Shown here piece after piece: positions 1-7,849 of a stretch of 64,000 nt of DNA (position 1 is its first letter; each line of letters opens with the position of its first letter). The notes beneath the pieces are model-generated. The model was given only the letters and a program-made list of their open reading frames with translations, did not search any database and was not told where the DNA came from. Source of the DNA: CAVQCJ01 sp963711005 (GTDB lineage: Bacteria; Actinomycetota; Actinomycetes; Prado026). Location: contig CAVQCJ010000002.1 in assembly GCA_963711005.1 (NCBI GenBank), positions 434,001 to 498,000 on the forward strand. The letters run 5' to 3'. Both the position numbers and the translations under genes were made by a program.

Positions 1-340
1 CCATCGCGAGGAACCGGGCCGGCGAGTCACCACGGATGCGGAAGGCGTGTGGCAGGCCGACGGGAAGATAGAGGAAGCACCCGGCGTACAGCTCGAAGTC
101 CTCGTCGCCGGCGCGGTAGTCCATCCGACCGTCCAAGAGGTAGAAGGCCTCCGACTCGCGGGTGTGGCGGTGCAGCGGTGTGGCGATCCCCGGCGGCTGG
201 GTGACCAGGGCGACCCCGAGCCGGTCGCTGCCCGGCGGGGACTCCAGCAGGTGCTCGAACAGGGAACCCATCGCCCAGGTCCCACGGCCGGCGCCAGGCT
301 CGCGCATCACGACGGCTTCGGCCGGACTCACGACGTCCAT
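1..340 (-). CDS. Cupin-domain protein (C-terminal part outside window)
   Basis: The reading frame starts at an ATG at 340 and runs off the window start without a stop, giving 113 residues. It has the small beta-barrel cupin pattern: an HRHTRESEAFYLLDG segment (metal-binding HxH then E, about residues 60-74), followed by a G-rich turn and LPVGLPHAFR (about 96-105), which supplies the last histidine. Such single-domain cupins are often metal-dependent isomerases, dioxygenases or sensor proteins; the substrate cannot be told here. It is divergent from the TetR regulator at 398, with only 57 bases between them, so that regulator probably controls it. The start is the first ATG of the conserved frame; no clear Shine-Dalgarno sequence precedes it. 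Confidence 0.8.
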   Translation of the reverse strand, partial: MDVVSPAEAVVMREPGAGRGTWAMGSLFEHLLESPPGSDRLGVALVTQPPGIATPLHRHTRESEAFYLLDGRMDYRAGDEDFELYAGCFLYLPVGLPHAFRIRGDSPARFLAM

Positions 341-360
341 GGGAACCCCTCAATTTCAGT

Positions 361-375
361 CCGAAGTGGCTTCGG
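361..375. promoter_or_regulatory. Candidate TetR operator (6-bp inverted repeat)
   Basis: CCGAAG-TGG-CTTCGG is a perfect inverted repeat between the divergent cupin and TetR-family genes, just upstream of the regulator's -10 box. Position and symmetry suit an operator for the neighbouring regulator. The sequence shows the symmetry; the function is inferred. Confidence 0.4.
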
Positions 376-384
376 TTAGAATGT

Positions 385-390
385 TAGACT
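385..390 (+). promoter_or_regulatory. -10 box of the TetR gene (leaderless)
   Basis: TAGACT lies 7 bases before the GTG at 398, the spacing expected if transcription begins at the start codon itself. No Shine-Dalgarno sequence is present. Confidence 0.5.
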
Positions 391-397
391 AGGCACC

Positions 398-1060
398 GTG
401 ACGGAGCACGTCAAGAAGCGCAGGTACGACTCCTCCGGTCGGCGGGCAGCGGCCGAGGAGACCAGGATTCGCGTGCTGCGTGCGGCACGGAAGCTTTTCA
501 CCTCTCGTGGCTACGCCAGGACGTCCGTGACCGACATCGCCCGGGCGGCCGGAGTGTCGGTCGACACGTTGTACGCCTCAGTCGGTCGCAAGCCACAGCT
601 GCTGCTGGCTGTCCACGACATGCAGCTGGCCGGCGGCGACGCGCCGGTCGACGCCGAGCAGCGGCCCTACGTCAGGAGAATCCGCGAGGCGACGACGGCC
701 TCCGACAAGATCGCGACCTACACCGCGGCGCTGGCCCAGCTGCTCCCGCTGACGGTCCCGCTGCTGGACTCGCTGCGGGAGGCCGGCCAGACAGACCCGG
801 CATGCCGCGATGTCTACCGGACCGTCACCGAGCGCCGGGCAGCCAACATGCGACTGTTCGCTGCAGACCTGCGCAGCACCGGGGAGGTTCGCGCCGACCT
901 CGACGATGACGACGTGGCCGATCTTGTCTGGTCGATGAACGGCCCGGACTACTACCTGCTGATGCGATCCCGCGGACGAACGCCCGAGCAGTATGCAGCC
1001 GTGGTGCGCGACGTCTGGACCCGAACCTTGCTGACGAACCCCTCCTCCGACGGCACTTGA
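398..1060 (+). CDS. TetR/AcrR-family transcriptional regulator
   Basis: This 220-residue protein has the TetR layout. The N-terminal helix-turn-helix covers about residues 14-62 (TRIRVLRAARKLFTSRGYAR, then SVTDIARAAGVSVDTLYASV). A helical ligand-binding domain follows, with no family signature that names the ligand. The first residues are basic, as is usual. The GTG start is favoured because a TAGACT -10 box sits 7 bases upstream. It is divergent from the cupin gene, and a palindrome between them (361-375) is a natural operator, so local repression of the cupin and of itself is the likely role. The next gene downstream, arfB, is unrelated in function. Confidence 0.88.
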   Translation: MTEHVKKRRYDSSGRRAAAEETRIRVLRAARKLFTSRGYARTSVTDIARAAGVSVDTLYASVGRKPQLLLAVHDMQLAGGDAPVDAEQRPYVRRIREATTASDKIATYTAALAQLLPLTVPLLDSLREAGQTDPACRDVYRTVTERRAANMRLFAADLRSTGEVRADLDDDDVADLVWSMNGPDYYLLMRSRGRTPEQYAAVVRDVWTRTLLTNPSSDGT

Positions 1061-1124
1061 CCCCGCAGGAGTGAGCAACAGCCACCGGGCTGACAAGTCG
1101 CCCTCCCACGCGTCCGGACAGGGG

Positions 1125-1568
1125 ATGATCGAGCATGTGCCCGGCGACCTGCACGTCCGCGGCTCGGTCGTGATCCCGGAGGCCGAGCTGCGCTGGCGGT
1201 TCTCCCGGTCCTCCGGGCCGGGCGGTCAGGGCGTCAACACGACCGACTCGCGGGTCGAGCTCAGCTACGACGTCGCGCGCTCGAGCGCGCTCGGGCCGAC
1301 CTACCGGACGCGGGCACTCGAGCGGCTCGGCCCCAGGCTCGTCGACGGCGTACTTACCGTGACCGCATCCGAGCAGCGCAGCCAGCTGCGCAACCGCGAG
1401 ACGGCCGAGCAACGCCTCGTCGAGATCCTCTCGGAAGCGCTCGCACCGCCGCCGCGTCCGCGCCGCCCGACCATGGCCACGAAGGCCTCCGTCGAACGCC
1501 GGCTGGCGAACAAGAAGCGGCGCGCGGACATCAAGCGCCTGCGTCGTCGCGCACCCGGCGGCGAATGA
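1125..1568 (+). CDS. arfB: Peptidyl-tRNA hydrolase ArfB (ribosome rescue)
   Basis: ArfB-type proteins enter stalled ribosomes that lack a stop codon in the A site and hydrolyse the peptidyl-tRNA. The protein has the RF-1 domain with the catalytic GGQ motif (SSGPGGQGVNTTDSRVEL, about residues 31-48) and ends in the basic tail typical of ArfB (KKRRADIKRLRRRAPG), which occupies the mRNA tunnel. It lacks the codon-recognition domains of true release factors. The frame is open back to a GTG at 1071, but family length favours the ATG at 1125 (147 aa); GTG 1137 is also possible. Its stop overlaps the start of the methyltransferase gene by four bases (ATGA), suggesting co-translation. Confidence 0.88.
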   Translation: MIEHVPGDLHVRGSVVIPEAELRWRFSRSSGPGGQGVNTTDSRVELSYDVARSSALGPTYRTRALERLGPRLVDGVLTVTASEQRSQLRNRETAEQRLVEILSEALAPPPRPRRPTMATKASVERRLANKKRRADIKRLRRRAPGGE

Positions 1569-2821
1569 TGCCCGGCACGACGCCGACGAGCGGGTCCACG
1601 GGCGGCCGGCAGAACGCACACCTCACGTACAAGGGCAACCGCGACGTCGGTCGGCACGGCTGGCTGCGTCTGACCCCGGCATACTCGGTACGGCTGGTGC
1701 GCCAGCACGTCGCCGGGCTGCCGCCGTCCGCTGTCGTCACGGACCCGTTCTCCGGCACCGGCACGACGGCTCTCGCCGCCGCCGAGCACGGCTGTCGCGG
1801 ACAGGCGCTCGACGTCAACCCGTTCCTGATCTGGCTGGGCCGGGCCAAGACGGCGTCCTACTCCCGCGATGTCGTCGCGCAGGCGCGGGCGGACGCGGCC
1901 GCCGTGGTGAAGCTTGCAGCCGACCGTGCGGGTGCAGCCGGGCTGTGGCAGCCGCCGTTGCACAGCATCGACCGCTGGTGGTCACTCGGCGTCCTGGAGG
2001 CTTTGAAGGCGATCAGGTCCGCGCTCGACGAGCTGCCGGACGGCCCGGCGCTCGACCTGCTCCTCGTGGGCCTGTGCCGCACGGTGATCGCGACGAGCCA
2101 CGCGGCGTTCGACCACCAGTCGATGTCGTTCCGACCTGCCGGCCCCGACGAGGACACGGCGTCCGGCGACGAGGCCGGGCCGGTGCTCCGCACGTACGCC
2201 GTGCAGACCGGTACGGTCATCGAGTCCGCGGCGGTCGACCTGCCGGGCCGTGCCCGTATCGTGCTCGGGGACTCGCGGAGCATGGACGCCGACCTGGCCC
2301 GGTGCGACCTGCTGTTCACATCCCCTCCGTACGTCAACCGGATGTCGTACATCCGCGAGCTCCGCCCGTACATGTACTGGCTGCGCTTCCTCGAGGACGC
2401 AGCCGGCGCGGCCGACCTGGACTGGACCGCCATCGGCGGCACGTGGGGGACGGCGACCAGCCGGCTGATGTCGTGGCGGCCCTCGCGACCCCTGCCGATC
2501 GACGACCGGCTCGCCGACACCACCGCCGCGATCGAGCGGGACGGCGGCCGGAGCGGTCCGGTGCTGGGGCGCTACGTGCACAAGTACTTCGAGGACATGG
2601 CGCTGCACGCGTCCGCCGCGCACCACGCCGTCCGCAGCGGTGGCCGAGCCACGTACATCATCGGCAACTCGACGTTCTACGGGCACCTGGTGCCGGCGCA
2701 GGACTGGCTCGCCGTCCTGCTGGCGGAAGCGGGGTTCACGGACGTGTCGGTGGGCACGATCCGCAAGCGCAGCTCCAAGAAGGAGCTGTACGAGTACGAG
2801 GTGACCGCGACCAGGCCCTAG
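1565..2821 (+). CDS. Orphan DNA methyltransferase (N4-cytosine/N6-adenine type)
   Basis: The 418-residue protein contains DPFSGTGTT (residues 60-68), the S-adenosylmethionine-binding motif I of amino-methyltransferases, and TSPPY (252-256), the catalytic motif IV of N4-cytosine and N6-adenine DNA methylases. Motif I precedes motif IV, unlike the usual beta-class order, and about 185 residues separate them. A later segment, GGRATYIIGNSTFYG (about 359-373), resembles the strands after the catalytic loop. No restriction endonuclease, specificity subunit or phage gene is visible nearby. The gene overlaps the end of arfB by ATGA, so it is probably co-expressed with it. A role in epigenetic marking or in modifying RNA rather than DNA is possible. 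The target sequence cannot be read from the protein. Confidence 0.8.
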   Translation: MMPGTTPTSGSTGGRQNAHLTYKGNRDVGRHGWLRLTPAYSVRLVRQHVAGLPPSAVVTDPFSGTGTTALAAAEHGCRGQALDVNPFLIWLGRAKTASYSRDVVAQARADAAAVVKLAADRAGAAGLWQPPLHSIDRWWSLGVLEALKAIRSALDELPDGPALDLLLVGLCRTVIATSHAAFDHQSMSFRPAGPDEDTASGDEAGPVLRTYAVQTGTVIESAAVDLPGRARIVLGDSRSMDADLARCDLLFTSPPYVNRMSYIRELRPYMYWLRFLEDAAGAADLDWTAIGGTWGTATSRLMSWRPSRPLPIDDRLADTTAAIERDGGRSGPVLGRYVHKYFEDMALHASAAHHAVRSGGRATYIIGNSTFYGHLVPAQDWLAVLLAEAGFTDVSVGTIRKRSSKKELYEYEVTATRP

Positions 2822-2851
2822 CCGAGACCCGAGGCCGCAGACAGGGTTCGG

Positions 2852-3091
2852 TCAGCCGTCCCCGGCACCGGCTCCGGGACCCGGGGCCGGCGGGTCGTCG
2901 AACGTCGGCGGGACCTTCGCGAGCTGCCGCCGGAACGAGCGCAGCAGGATCACCACGGCCAGCCCCATCGCGAGGAACACGACCAGGCCCAGCCAGCCCG
3001 GGCTCACCGTGTCGTCGTTGAGGACCTTGGCGTGCCCGGGGACCGGGTTCGACGTCGAGGAGGCGGCGAGCAGCGCAGCGAGCAGGGTCAT
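2852..3091 (-). CDS. Small membrane protein in the mca operon
   Basis: This 79-residue protein starts at an ATG that overlaps the mca stop by four bases (ATGA). It has a hydrophobic N-terminus, then a clear membrane helix (about residues 34-52, WLGLVVFLAMGLAVVILL), a basic stretch (RSFRRQL) placing the C-terminus in the cytoplasm, and a Pro/Gly/Ala-rich tail. I do not recognise a catalytic motif. A small membrane protein follows mca in other actinobacteria too (the Rv1083 position), so the link with mycothiol conjugate processing is positional. It is too short for many gene callers because a long false frame on the same strand covers it. Confidence 0.7.
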   Translation of the reverse strand: MTLLAALLAASSTSNPVPGHAKVLNDDTVSPGWLGLVVFLAMGLAVVILLRSFRRQLAKVPPTFDDPPAPGPGAGAGDG

Positions 3092-4020
3092 GCCCGCTCC
3101 CCCGGCTGCGCCGACCCGATCGTCTCGCGCACGCCCGCGAACAGGTCGTCCTCGGGCAGCTCGGACTCGACCAGCGACCGGGCGAGCTGGAAGTCCTCCG
3201 TGGGCCAGACCTTGCGCTGCATGTCGAGCGGCACCGAGAACCACGGGCCGTGCGGGTCGACCTGGGTCGCGTGCGCGATCAGGGCGGCGTCGCGCACCGC
3301 GAAGTAGTCCCCGCACGGGACCCGGGTGGTGAGCCGCGCGGCGTCCCCGGGCTTGTCCTCCCACGTCTCCAGCCACTTGCCGAACGGGGACTCGACCCCC
3401 GAGGCGAGCGCCGCCTCGTGCAGCGCCTCGAGCCGGGCCTTGTGGAACGTGAGGTGGTAGTAGAGCTTCAGCGGCTGCCAGGGCTCGCCGGTTCCGGGGT
3501 ACCGCTCCGGGTCGGCGGCGGCCTCGAACGCCTCGACCGACACCTCGTGGGTCTTGATGTGGTCCGGGTGCGGGTAGCCGCCCTGCTCGTCGTACGTGAG
3601 GATCACGTGCGGTCGGAACCCTCGCACCATGCGGACCAGCGGCTCGCTGGCCACCTCCAGCGGCTGCAGCGCGAAGCACCCCTCCGGCAGCGGGGGCAAC
3701 GGGTCGCCCTCGGGCAGGCCCGAGTCGACGAACCCGAGCCACGCGTGGTGCACGCCGAGGATCTCCCTGGCCAGCTCCATCTCGTTGCGCCGGATCCGCG
3801 GCAGGTCGGCGACGATCGTCGGGTCCTCGGCCAGCGACGGGTTGAGGATCGACCCGCGCTCCCCGCCGGTGCAGCTGACCACCAGGACCTGCACGCCCTC
3901 GCGGACGTACCTGGCCATCGTCGCCGCGCCCTTGCTCGACTCGTCGTCGGGGTGGGCGTGGACGGCCAGCAGGCGCAGGGCGTCCGGCCGGTCCGGCGCT
4001 GGGGTGGGCACCGTGGGCAC
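3088..4020 (-). CDS. mca: Mycothiol S-conjugate amidase Mca
   Basis: Mca cleaves mycothiol S-conjugates to a mercapturic acid and GlcN-Ins, detoxifying electrophiles and drugs; it belongs to the zinc-dependent PIG-L/LmbE deacetylase family with MshB. The sequence has AHPDDE (residues 22-27, zinc ligands and general base), a GGERGSILNP segment and the later HPDHIKTH histidines. The 310-residue length and the mid-protein Lys-rich region fit Mca rather than the shorter MshB. The frame is open to a GTG at 4053, but GTG 4020 has a good GAGAGGAG Shine-Dalgarno sequence five bases upstream. It is divergent from DUF4307-greA, the same neighbourhood as Rv1080c-Rv1083. Confidence 0.92.
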   Translation of the reverse strand: MPTVPTPAPDRPDALRLLAVHAHPDDESSKGAATMARYVREGVQVLVVSCTGGERGSILNPSLAEDPTIVADLPRIRRNEMELAREILGVHHAWLGFVDSGLPEGDPLPPLPEGCFALQPLEVASEPLVRMVRGFRPHVILTYDEQGGYPHPDHIKTHEVSVEAFEAAADPERYPGTGEPWQPLKLYYHLTFHKARLEALHEAALASGVESPFGKWLETWEDKPGDAARLTTRVPCGDYFAVRDAALIAHATQVDPHGPWFSVPLDMQRKVWPTEDFQLARSLVESELPEDDLFAGVRETIGSAQPGERA

Positions 4021-4053
4021 CGTGGGCTCCTCTCGACGGTGTCGGGCTGGCAC

Positions 4054-4059
4054 TAGTGT
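4054..4059 (+). promoter_or_regulatory. -10 box of DUF4307 within a divergent promoter
   Basis: TAGTGT lies 8 bases before the GTG at 4068 and is embedded in the 8-base palindrome CACTAGTG (4051-4058), midway between the divergent mca and DUF4307 genes. Overlapping divergent promoters are likely; the mca side is less clear. Confidence 0.4.
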
Positions 4060-4067
4060 CGCAAACC

Positions 4068-4472
4068 GTGCCGACCGAGCCGACCACCCCGATGGACGAC
4101 CGCTACGGGCGCCGGCCGCAGGCGTCCCGGAACCGGATCACCCTGCTCGCGGTGGTCGGAGTGGCTGTGCTCTTCGCCGCGACCACGATCGTCTTCGCCT
4201 GGTCGCGCTCGGGCGCCCAGGTGAGCGTGAGCGTGGGCGCTTACCTGGTGATCTCCGACGCCCGGACCTCGGTGACGTTCTCGGTCGAGAAGCCGGACGG
4301 CAAACTCGTCAGCTGCCGGGTGATCGCCCAGGACCGGTCCGGGACCGTCGTCGGCAGCCAGGACGTCACCCTGCCGGCCGCCGGGACCCAGGTGTCCCGG
4401 ACCGTCGAGCTGCGGACCCGTGGCCGGGCCGTGGTGGGGACCGTCGACTCGTGCGTGGTCGTCCCCGGCTGA
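4068..4472 (+). CDS. DUF4307 membrane protein
   Basis: The protein begins with a short hydrophilic segment holding RYGRRP, then one membrane helix (about residues 24-46, ITLLAVVGVAVLFAATTIVF), then an extracytoplasmic domain of about 85 residues with beta-strand character and two cysteines (in VSCRVIAQDR and DSCVVVPG). This is the DUF4307 layout, seen beside greA and mca in actinobacteria (Rv1081c). No enzymatic motif is visible. GTG 4068 is chosen because a TAGTGT box 8 bases upstream fits a leaderless transcript; GTG 4056 and ATG 4092 are alternatives. greA follows after 88 bases. Confidence 0.8.
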   Translation: MPTEPTTPMDDRYGRRPQASRNRITLLAVVGVAVLFAATTIVFAWSRSGAQVSVSVGAYLVISDARTSVTFSVEKPDGKLVSCRVIAQDRSGTVVGSQDVTLPAAGTQVSRTVELRTRGRAVVGTVDSCVVVPG

Positions 4473-4560
4473 GGCCCGGCGGTAGCCTTGTCGTTTCCCC
4501 CGAGCTCCACTTGATGCTCTCCCCCGCTCGACCTGACGCTCGATCCGTAGGAGTCCCGCC

Positions 4561-5052
4561 GTGACCGACACCTGGCTCTCCCAGGATGCGTACGACCGGC
4601 TGCACGCCGAGTACGAGCACCTCGCCGGTCCGGGACGGACCGACATCGCCAAACGGATCGAGGCCGCCCGCGAGGAGGGCGACCTGAAGGAGAACGGCGG
4701 CTACCACGCCGCCAAGGAGGAGCAGGGAAAGATGGAGGCCCGGATCCGCCAGCTCCGTCAGCTCCTGGAGACCGCTCAGGTCGGCGAGGCACCCGCGGCC
4801 GACGGGACCGTCAAGGCCGGCATGGTCGTCTCGGTCACCTTCGCCGGCGGCGCCGCGGACGGCGACACGCTGCGCTTCCTGCTCGGCTCGCGGGAGCAGG
4901 CCGGCGACGTCGACATCGAGGTGTACTCCGCCGGGTCGCCGCTGGGTGCGGCGGTGCTCGGCCAGCAGGTCGGCTCGCCGGCGTCGTACAAGCTGCCCAA
5001 CGGCAGCACGCTGACCGTGCGCATCGACGACGCGCAGCCCTTCGCCGGCTGA
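4561..5052 (+). CDS. greA: Transcription elongation factor GreA
   Basis: GreA inserts an N-terminal coiled coil into the secondary channel of RNA polymerase and stimulates cleavage of backtracked transcripts. The coiled coil covers about residues 5-76 and carries the catalytic-tip signature EEGDLKENGGYHAAKEEQ, with the acidic residues at Asp41 and Glu44 as in the Escherichia coli protein. The C-terminal FKBP-like domain (about 80-163) ends in NGSTLTVRIDD. At 163 residues it has normal length. The GTG start has a TAGGAG Shine-Dalgarno sequence; a TAGCCT at 4481-4486 could be its own -10 box. A hairpin overlaps the stop codon. Confidence 0.95.
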   Translation: MTDTWLSQDAYDRLHAEYEHLAGPGRTDIAKRIEAAREEGDLKENGGYHAAKEEQGKMEARIRQLRQLLETAQVGEAPAADGTVKAGMVVSVTFAGGAADGDTLRFLLGSREQAGDVDIEVYSAGSPLGAAVLGQQVGSPASYKLPNGSTLTVRIDDAQPFAG

Positions 5053-5068
5053 CCACCACTGGTCAGCC
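5047..5068 (+). terminator. Hairpin at the greA stop codon
   Basis: GGCTGACCA - CCAC - TGGTCAGCC forms a perfect 9-bp stem with a 4-base loop and includes the greA stop codon. There is no following T run, as is common for actinobacterial terminators. Transcription from the opposite strand (DUF2089) ends at 5131, so it may serve both sides. Confidence 0.55.
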
Positions 5069-5130
5069 AGCTCGTCAGGAGCGGCCAGCTCATCGGAGCC
5101 TCACCGGGTTCCGCACGGGTCGTCAGCGAG

Positions 5131-5529
5131 TCACTGCCGCAGCAGGCCTTCGGCCTGGTCGACGGTGATCCGACCGGCAGCGAGGTCGGCCAGCACTCGT
5201 TCGCGGTCCACAGCGACCGGTCGCTCCTCGAGGCCGAGCCGGCCGAGCACGTCGGCGAACCGCTGCCGCGCGGTCGGGTAGCTCACCCCGAGGTGGCGTT
5301 CCAGGTCCTTCATGTTGCCGCGCGAGACCAGGAAGACCCGCAGCAGGTCGAGGTCCTCGTCGGACAGCCCGCAGTACGCGCAGGGCGCGAAACCGCCGGA
5401 GATCTCGGTACCGCAGCTCGGGCAGCCGAGCCGGGTCAGCGCCAGCCGGTGCGAGCAGACCGGACAGTCGCGCGGCGGGCGGTGCTCGGGCATCCCGTCG
5501 GCGATCGGGTCATGCGCGTGCTGGCTCAT
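5131..5529 (-). CDS. DUF2089 family zinc-ribbon/helix-turn-helix protein
   Basis: The 132-residue protein opens with zinc-ribbon cysteines (CPVC, then CPSCG, then CAYCG, about residues 22-55). A helix-turn-helix-like segment follows, LLRVFLVSRGNMKDLERHLG and SYPTARQRF, as in DUF2089 proteins, which are thought to be transcription regulators. The C-terminal helix LADLAAGRITVDQAEGLLR resembles the N-terminal segment of the upstream DUF4097 gene. The ATG overlaps the DUF4097 stop by ATGA, so the two are translationally coupled and probably form a regulator/effector pair. No close homolog function is recognised beyond the domain. Confidence 0.85.
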   Translation of the reverse strand: MSQHAHDPIADGMPEHRPPRDCPVCSHRLALTRLGCPSCGTEISGGFAPCAYCGLSDEDLDLLRVFLVSRGNMKDLERHLGVSYPTARQRFADVLGRLGLEERPVAVDRERVLADLAAGRITVDQAEGLLRQ

Positions 5530-6421
5530 GGGGTACGCACCCTGACCGAACCCATGACGACGTCGAGGTCCATGCTCGCCACGCCCTCCCCGAGGACGAG
5601 CTCGTGCGAGCCGTCCCGGTCCACGACGCGGGTCAACGTCCCCTCGCCGTTCTTGATCTTGACCTCGCCCAGCTCGGTGCTGGTGCGCAGCCGTACGTCG
5701 CTGCCGGACTGCAGCCGCAGCTCGACGCTGCCGGACTCGATCCGGATGCGCGAGGCGCCGGCGACCGGACGGATGTCGAGCTTGGCGCTGCCGGCCCGGA
5801 TGGTTCCGGTGAACGGACCGGTGCAGTCGACGGCCTTGAGCGAACCCGCAGTCACCGAGAAGGTCAGCGGTCCGCTCATCCCGTCGACGTCGACGGACCC
5901 GGCCATCACCTCGACCTCGAGGGCCAGCTCGGGGTTGACCCGCAGGGTCAGCGGAACGCCCAGGTAGGTCGCCTGCGAGATCCAGCGCGAGAAGCCGGTC
6001 TTGCGCTCGTACCGGTAGCTGCCCGGGGCGTCGCCGGTCGGCAGCACCGGGACCTCGACGCGGATGGTGCCGCCTTCTCGGCGCACCACGTGCGGACCGT
6101 CGACGGTGACCGTCGCCACGGAGCGGTCCGCGATGACGCGGACCGGGCGGGCCGAGGCCTGCACGAGGACGCGCTCGACGGGCGCGTCGGGGGCGCCGGT
6201 GCCCTCCCTCGGGCCTGCCGGCTCGGCTGGCGCAAGGGCTCGGCAGGCGCAACGGGCTCGGCGGGCGCGACGGGGTCGGCGGGCGCGGGGGCGGCGGCGA
6301 CGGGCTCGGCGGGCGCCGAGGCACCGGCCGCGTCCAGGTCGGACAGTCGCCGGGCGGCCTCGGAAGGGGCCACGCGTCCCTCGGCGACGTCTGCGAGCAG
6401 AGTGCGGAGTTCGTCAGTCAT
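5526..6421 (-). pseudogene. DUF4097 beta-helix protein with a single-base deletion in its linker
   Basis: The N-terminal part, from ATG 6421, is MTDELRTLLADVAEGRVAP followed by an Ala/Pro/Glu linker of APAEPV repeats encoded by imperfect 18-base units. The long C-terminal part lies in another frame (about 6235 down to 5526): a repetitive beta-rich domain of the DUF4097/LiaF-like adhesin type, with successive short strands such as SVDVDGMSGPLTF and SVELRLQSG. The linker continues in the second frame as ALAPAEPAGPREGTGAPD, so the two parts are one gene. Comparing the repeats, GAGCCCGTTGCGCC has become GAGCCCTTGCGCC: one G is missing near 6234-6238. This may be a sequencing error, a true mutation or slippage in the repeat. 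A start inside the second frame (GTG 6164) could still give the C-terminal domain alone. Confidence 0.75.
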
Positions 6422-6426
6422 GAGTC

Positions 6427-6458
6427 AGAGTAGAAAGCATATCTTGCTCGATTGTCAA
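6427..6458 (-). promoter_or_regulatory. Candidate promoter of the DUF4097-DUF2089 operon
   Basis: On the minus strand TTGACA (6453-6458) is followed by TACTCT (6427-6432), which ends five bases before the ATG at 6421; the 20-base spacer is long, and TTCTAC with a 17-base spacer is an alternative. The surrounding 60 bases are the most AT-rich of the region. No Shine-Dalgarno sequence precedes the ATG. Confidence 0.35.
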
Positions 6459-6511
6459 CTTTCCCTTTCGATTTTCCGTCTGGACACCGGCGGGACACTG
6501 GGAGCGTGGCC

Positions 6512-7849
6512 GTGACCATCGCCCGACCGCCCGGACCGAGCGGCCCGCAGACGCTGCGCCGCCTGCTGCTGGGCGGGGTGGGCGCCAACGAGCTGTTCGC
6601 GTCGGTCGCCGCCGAGCATCCGCGCATCGCCCACACCCGGCTGCTCCGCGAGCACCTGTACTTCGTCAACCACCCGGACACGGTGCGCGAGCTGTTCGTC
6701 GAGAACGGCCGCTTCACCGTCAAGGGCCGCGCGCTGCAGCGGTCCCGGCAGCTGCTCGGAGATGGCCTGCTCACCAGCGAGGGCGAGCTGTGGCGGCGGC
6801 AACGACGGCTGGTCCAGCCGGCGTTCCACCAGGCGGCGGTCGACCGGTACGCCGTCGAGATGGTCGCCTGCGCCTGTGAGCATGCGGCCGCCCGCTGGCA
6901 CGACGGCGCCGCGGTGGAGCTCGACCGGGAGATGGCCGCGCTGACGCTGGCCGTCGTCGGCCGCACGCTGTTCGGCAGCGACCTGCGCGGCGACGCCGGT
7001 GACATCGCCGCCTCGATGCAGGACATGGTCGCGCAGTTCCAGCGCCGGGTGCTGCCCGGGTCGGAGGTGCTGGACCTGCTGCCGCTGCCGGCGAACCGCC
7101 GTGGCCTGGACGCGATGGACCGGCTGGACGCGGTGGTCCTGCGGCTGATCGACGAGCACCGCGCGGCCGGGCGGGACGCGCCGGACGACGTGCTCGCGGT
7201 GCTGCTCTCGTCCGGGATGAGCGACCGGCAGGTGCGCGACGAAGTGATGACCCTCGTCCTTGCCGGGCACGAGACGACCGCGAACGCGCTGACCTGGTCA
7301 TGGTTCCTGCTGTCCCGGGACGACCCGGCGCGCGAGCGCATGACGGCCGAGATCGACGCCGTGGTCGGGGCCCGCGACCCGGTCGCCGCCGACTACGCCC
7401 GGCTGCACCGCACCCGCGCCGTGCTGGCCGAGTCGCTGCGGCTGTACCCGCCGGCCTGGTCCCTGGGCCGCCGCCTGCGCGCCGACGTCGTCATCGACGG
7501 CTGGACGCTGCCGGCCGGCTCCCTCGTGGTGGGCTCGCAGTGGGTGCTGCACCGCGACCCCCGGTTCTGGCCCGACGCGGAGCTGTTCCGCCCCGGCCGC
7601 TGGCTGGACGCGGACGGGCGGTTCGACGAGACAGCGCCCGGCCAGCCGCGCGGCGCGTGGTTCCCGTTCGGGTTGGGGCAGCGGGTCTGCGTCGGCGAGC
7701 CGTTCGCCTGGATGGAGGGCGTGCTGCTGCTCGCGACGATCGCTCGGCGTTGGTCGGTCGCGATAGACCCCGGCTATGCAGGGACGGTGCAACCGGCCGT
7801 GACGCTGCGACCGCGCGACCACCTGCCAGCAGTGCTGCGAACCCGCTGA
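6512..7849 (+). CDS. Cytochrome P450
   Basis: This 445-residue heme monooxygenase has the P450 landmarks: the I-helix oxygen-activation motif AGHETT (251-256), the K-helix ESLR (Glu307, Arg310) and the heme-binding loop FGLGQRVCVG with the thiolate ligand Cys393. There is no fused reductase, so it needs separate ferredoxin and reductase partners, none of which is adjacent. The helix wording (ESLRLYPP, and AGHETTANAL) resembles P450s acting on lipids or terpenes, but the substrate is unknown. The open frame extends to 6452; GTG 6512 is preferred because GGGAG sits seven bases upstream. It is divergent from the DUF4097/DUF2089 pair. Confidence 0.93.
   Translation: MTIARPPGPSGPQTLRRLLLGGVGANELFASVAAEHPRIAHTRLLREHLYFVNHPDTVRELFVENGRFTVKGRALQRSRQLLGDGLLTSEGELWRRQRRLVQPAFHQAAVDRYAVEMVACACEHAAARWHDGAAVELDREMAALTLAVVGRTLFGSDLRGDAGDIAASMQDMVAQFQRRVLPGSEVLDLLPLPANRRGLDAMDRLDAVVLRLIDEHRAAGRDAPDDVLAVLLSSGMSDRQVRDEVMTLVLAGHETTANALTWSWFLLSRDDPARERMTAEIDAVVGARDPVAADYARLHRTRAVLAESLRLYPPAWSLGRRLRADVVIDGWTLPAGSLVVGSQWVLHRDPRFWPDAELFRPGRWLDADGRFDETAPGQPRGAWFPFGLGQRVCVGEPFAWMEGVLLLATIARRWSVAIDPGYAGTVQPAVTLRPRDHLPAVLRTR

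Noticed and set aside
2852..4087. Long minus-strand frame covering mca
   Set aside because: Its N-terminal three quarters are low-complexity; only the last 79 codons (the small membrane protein) are real, starting at 3091.
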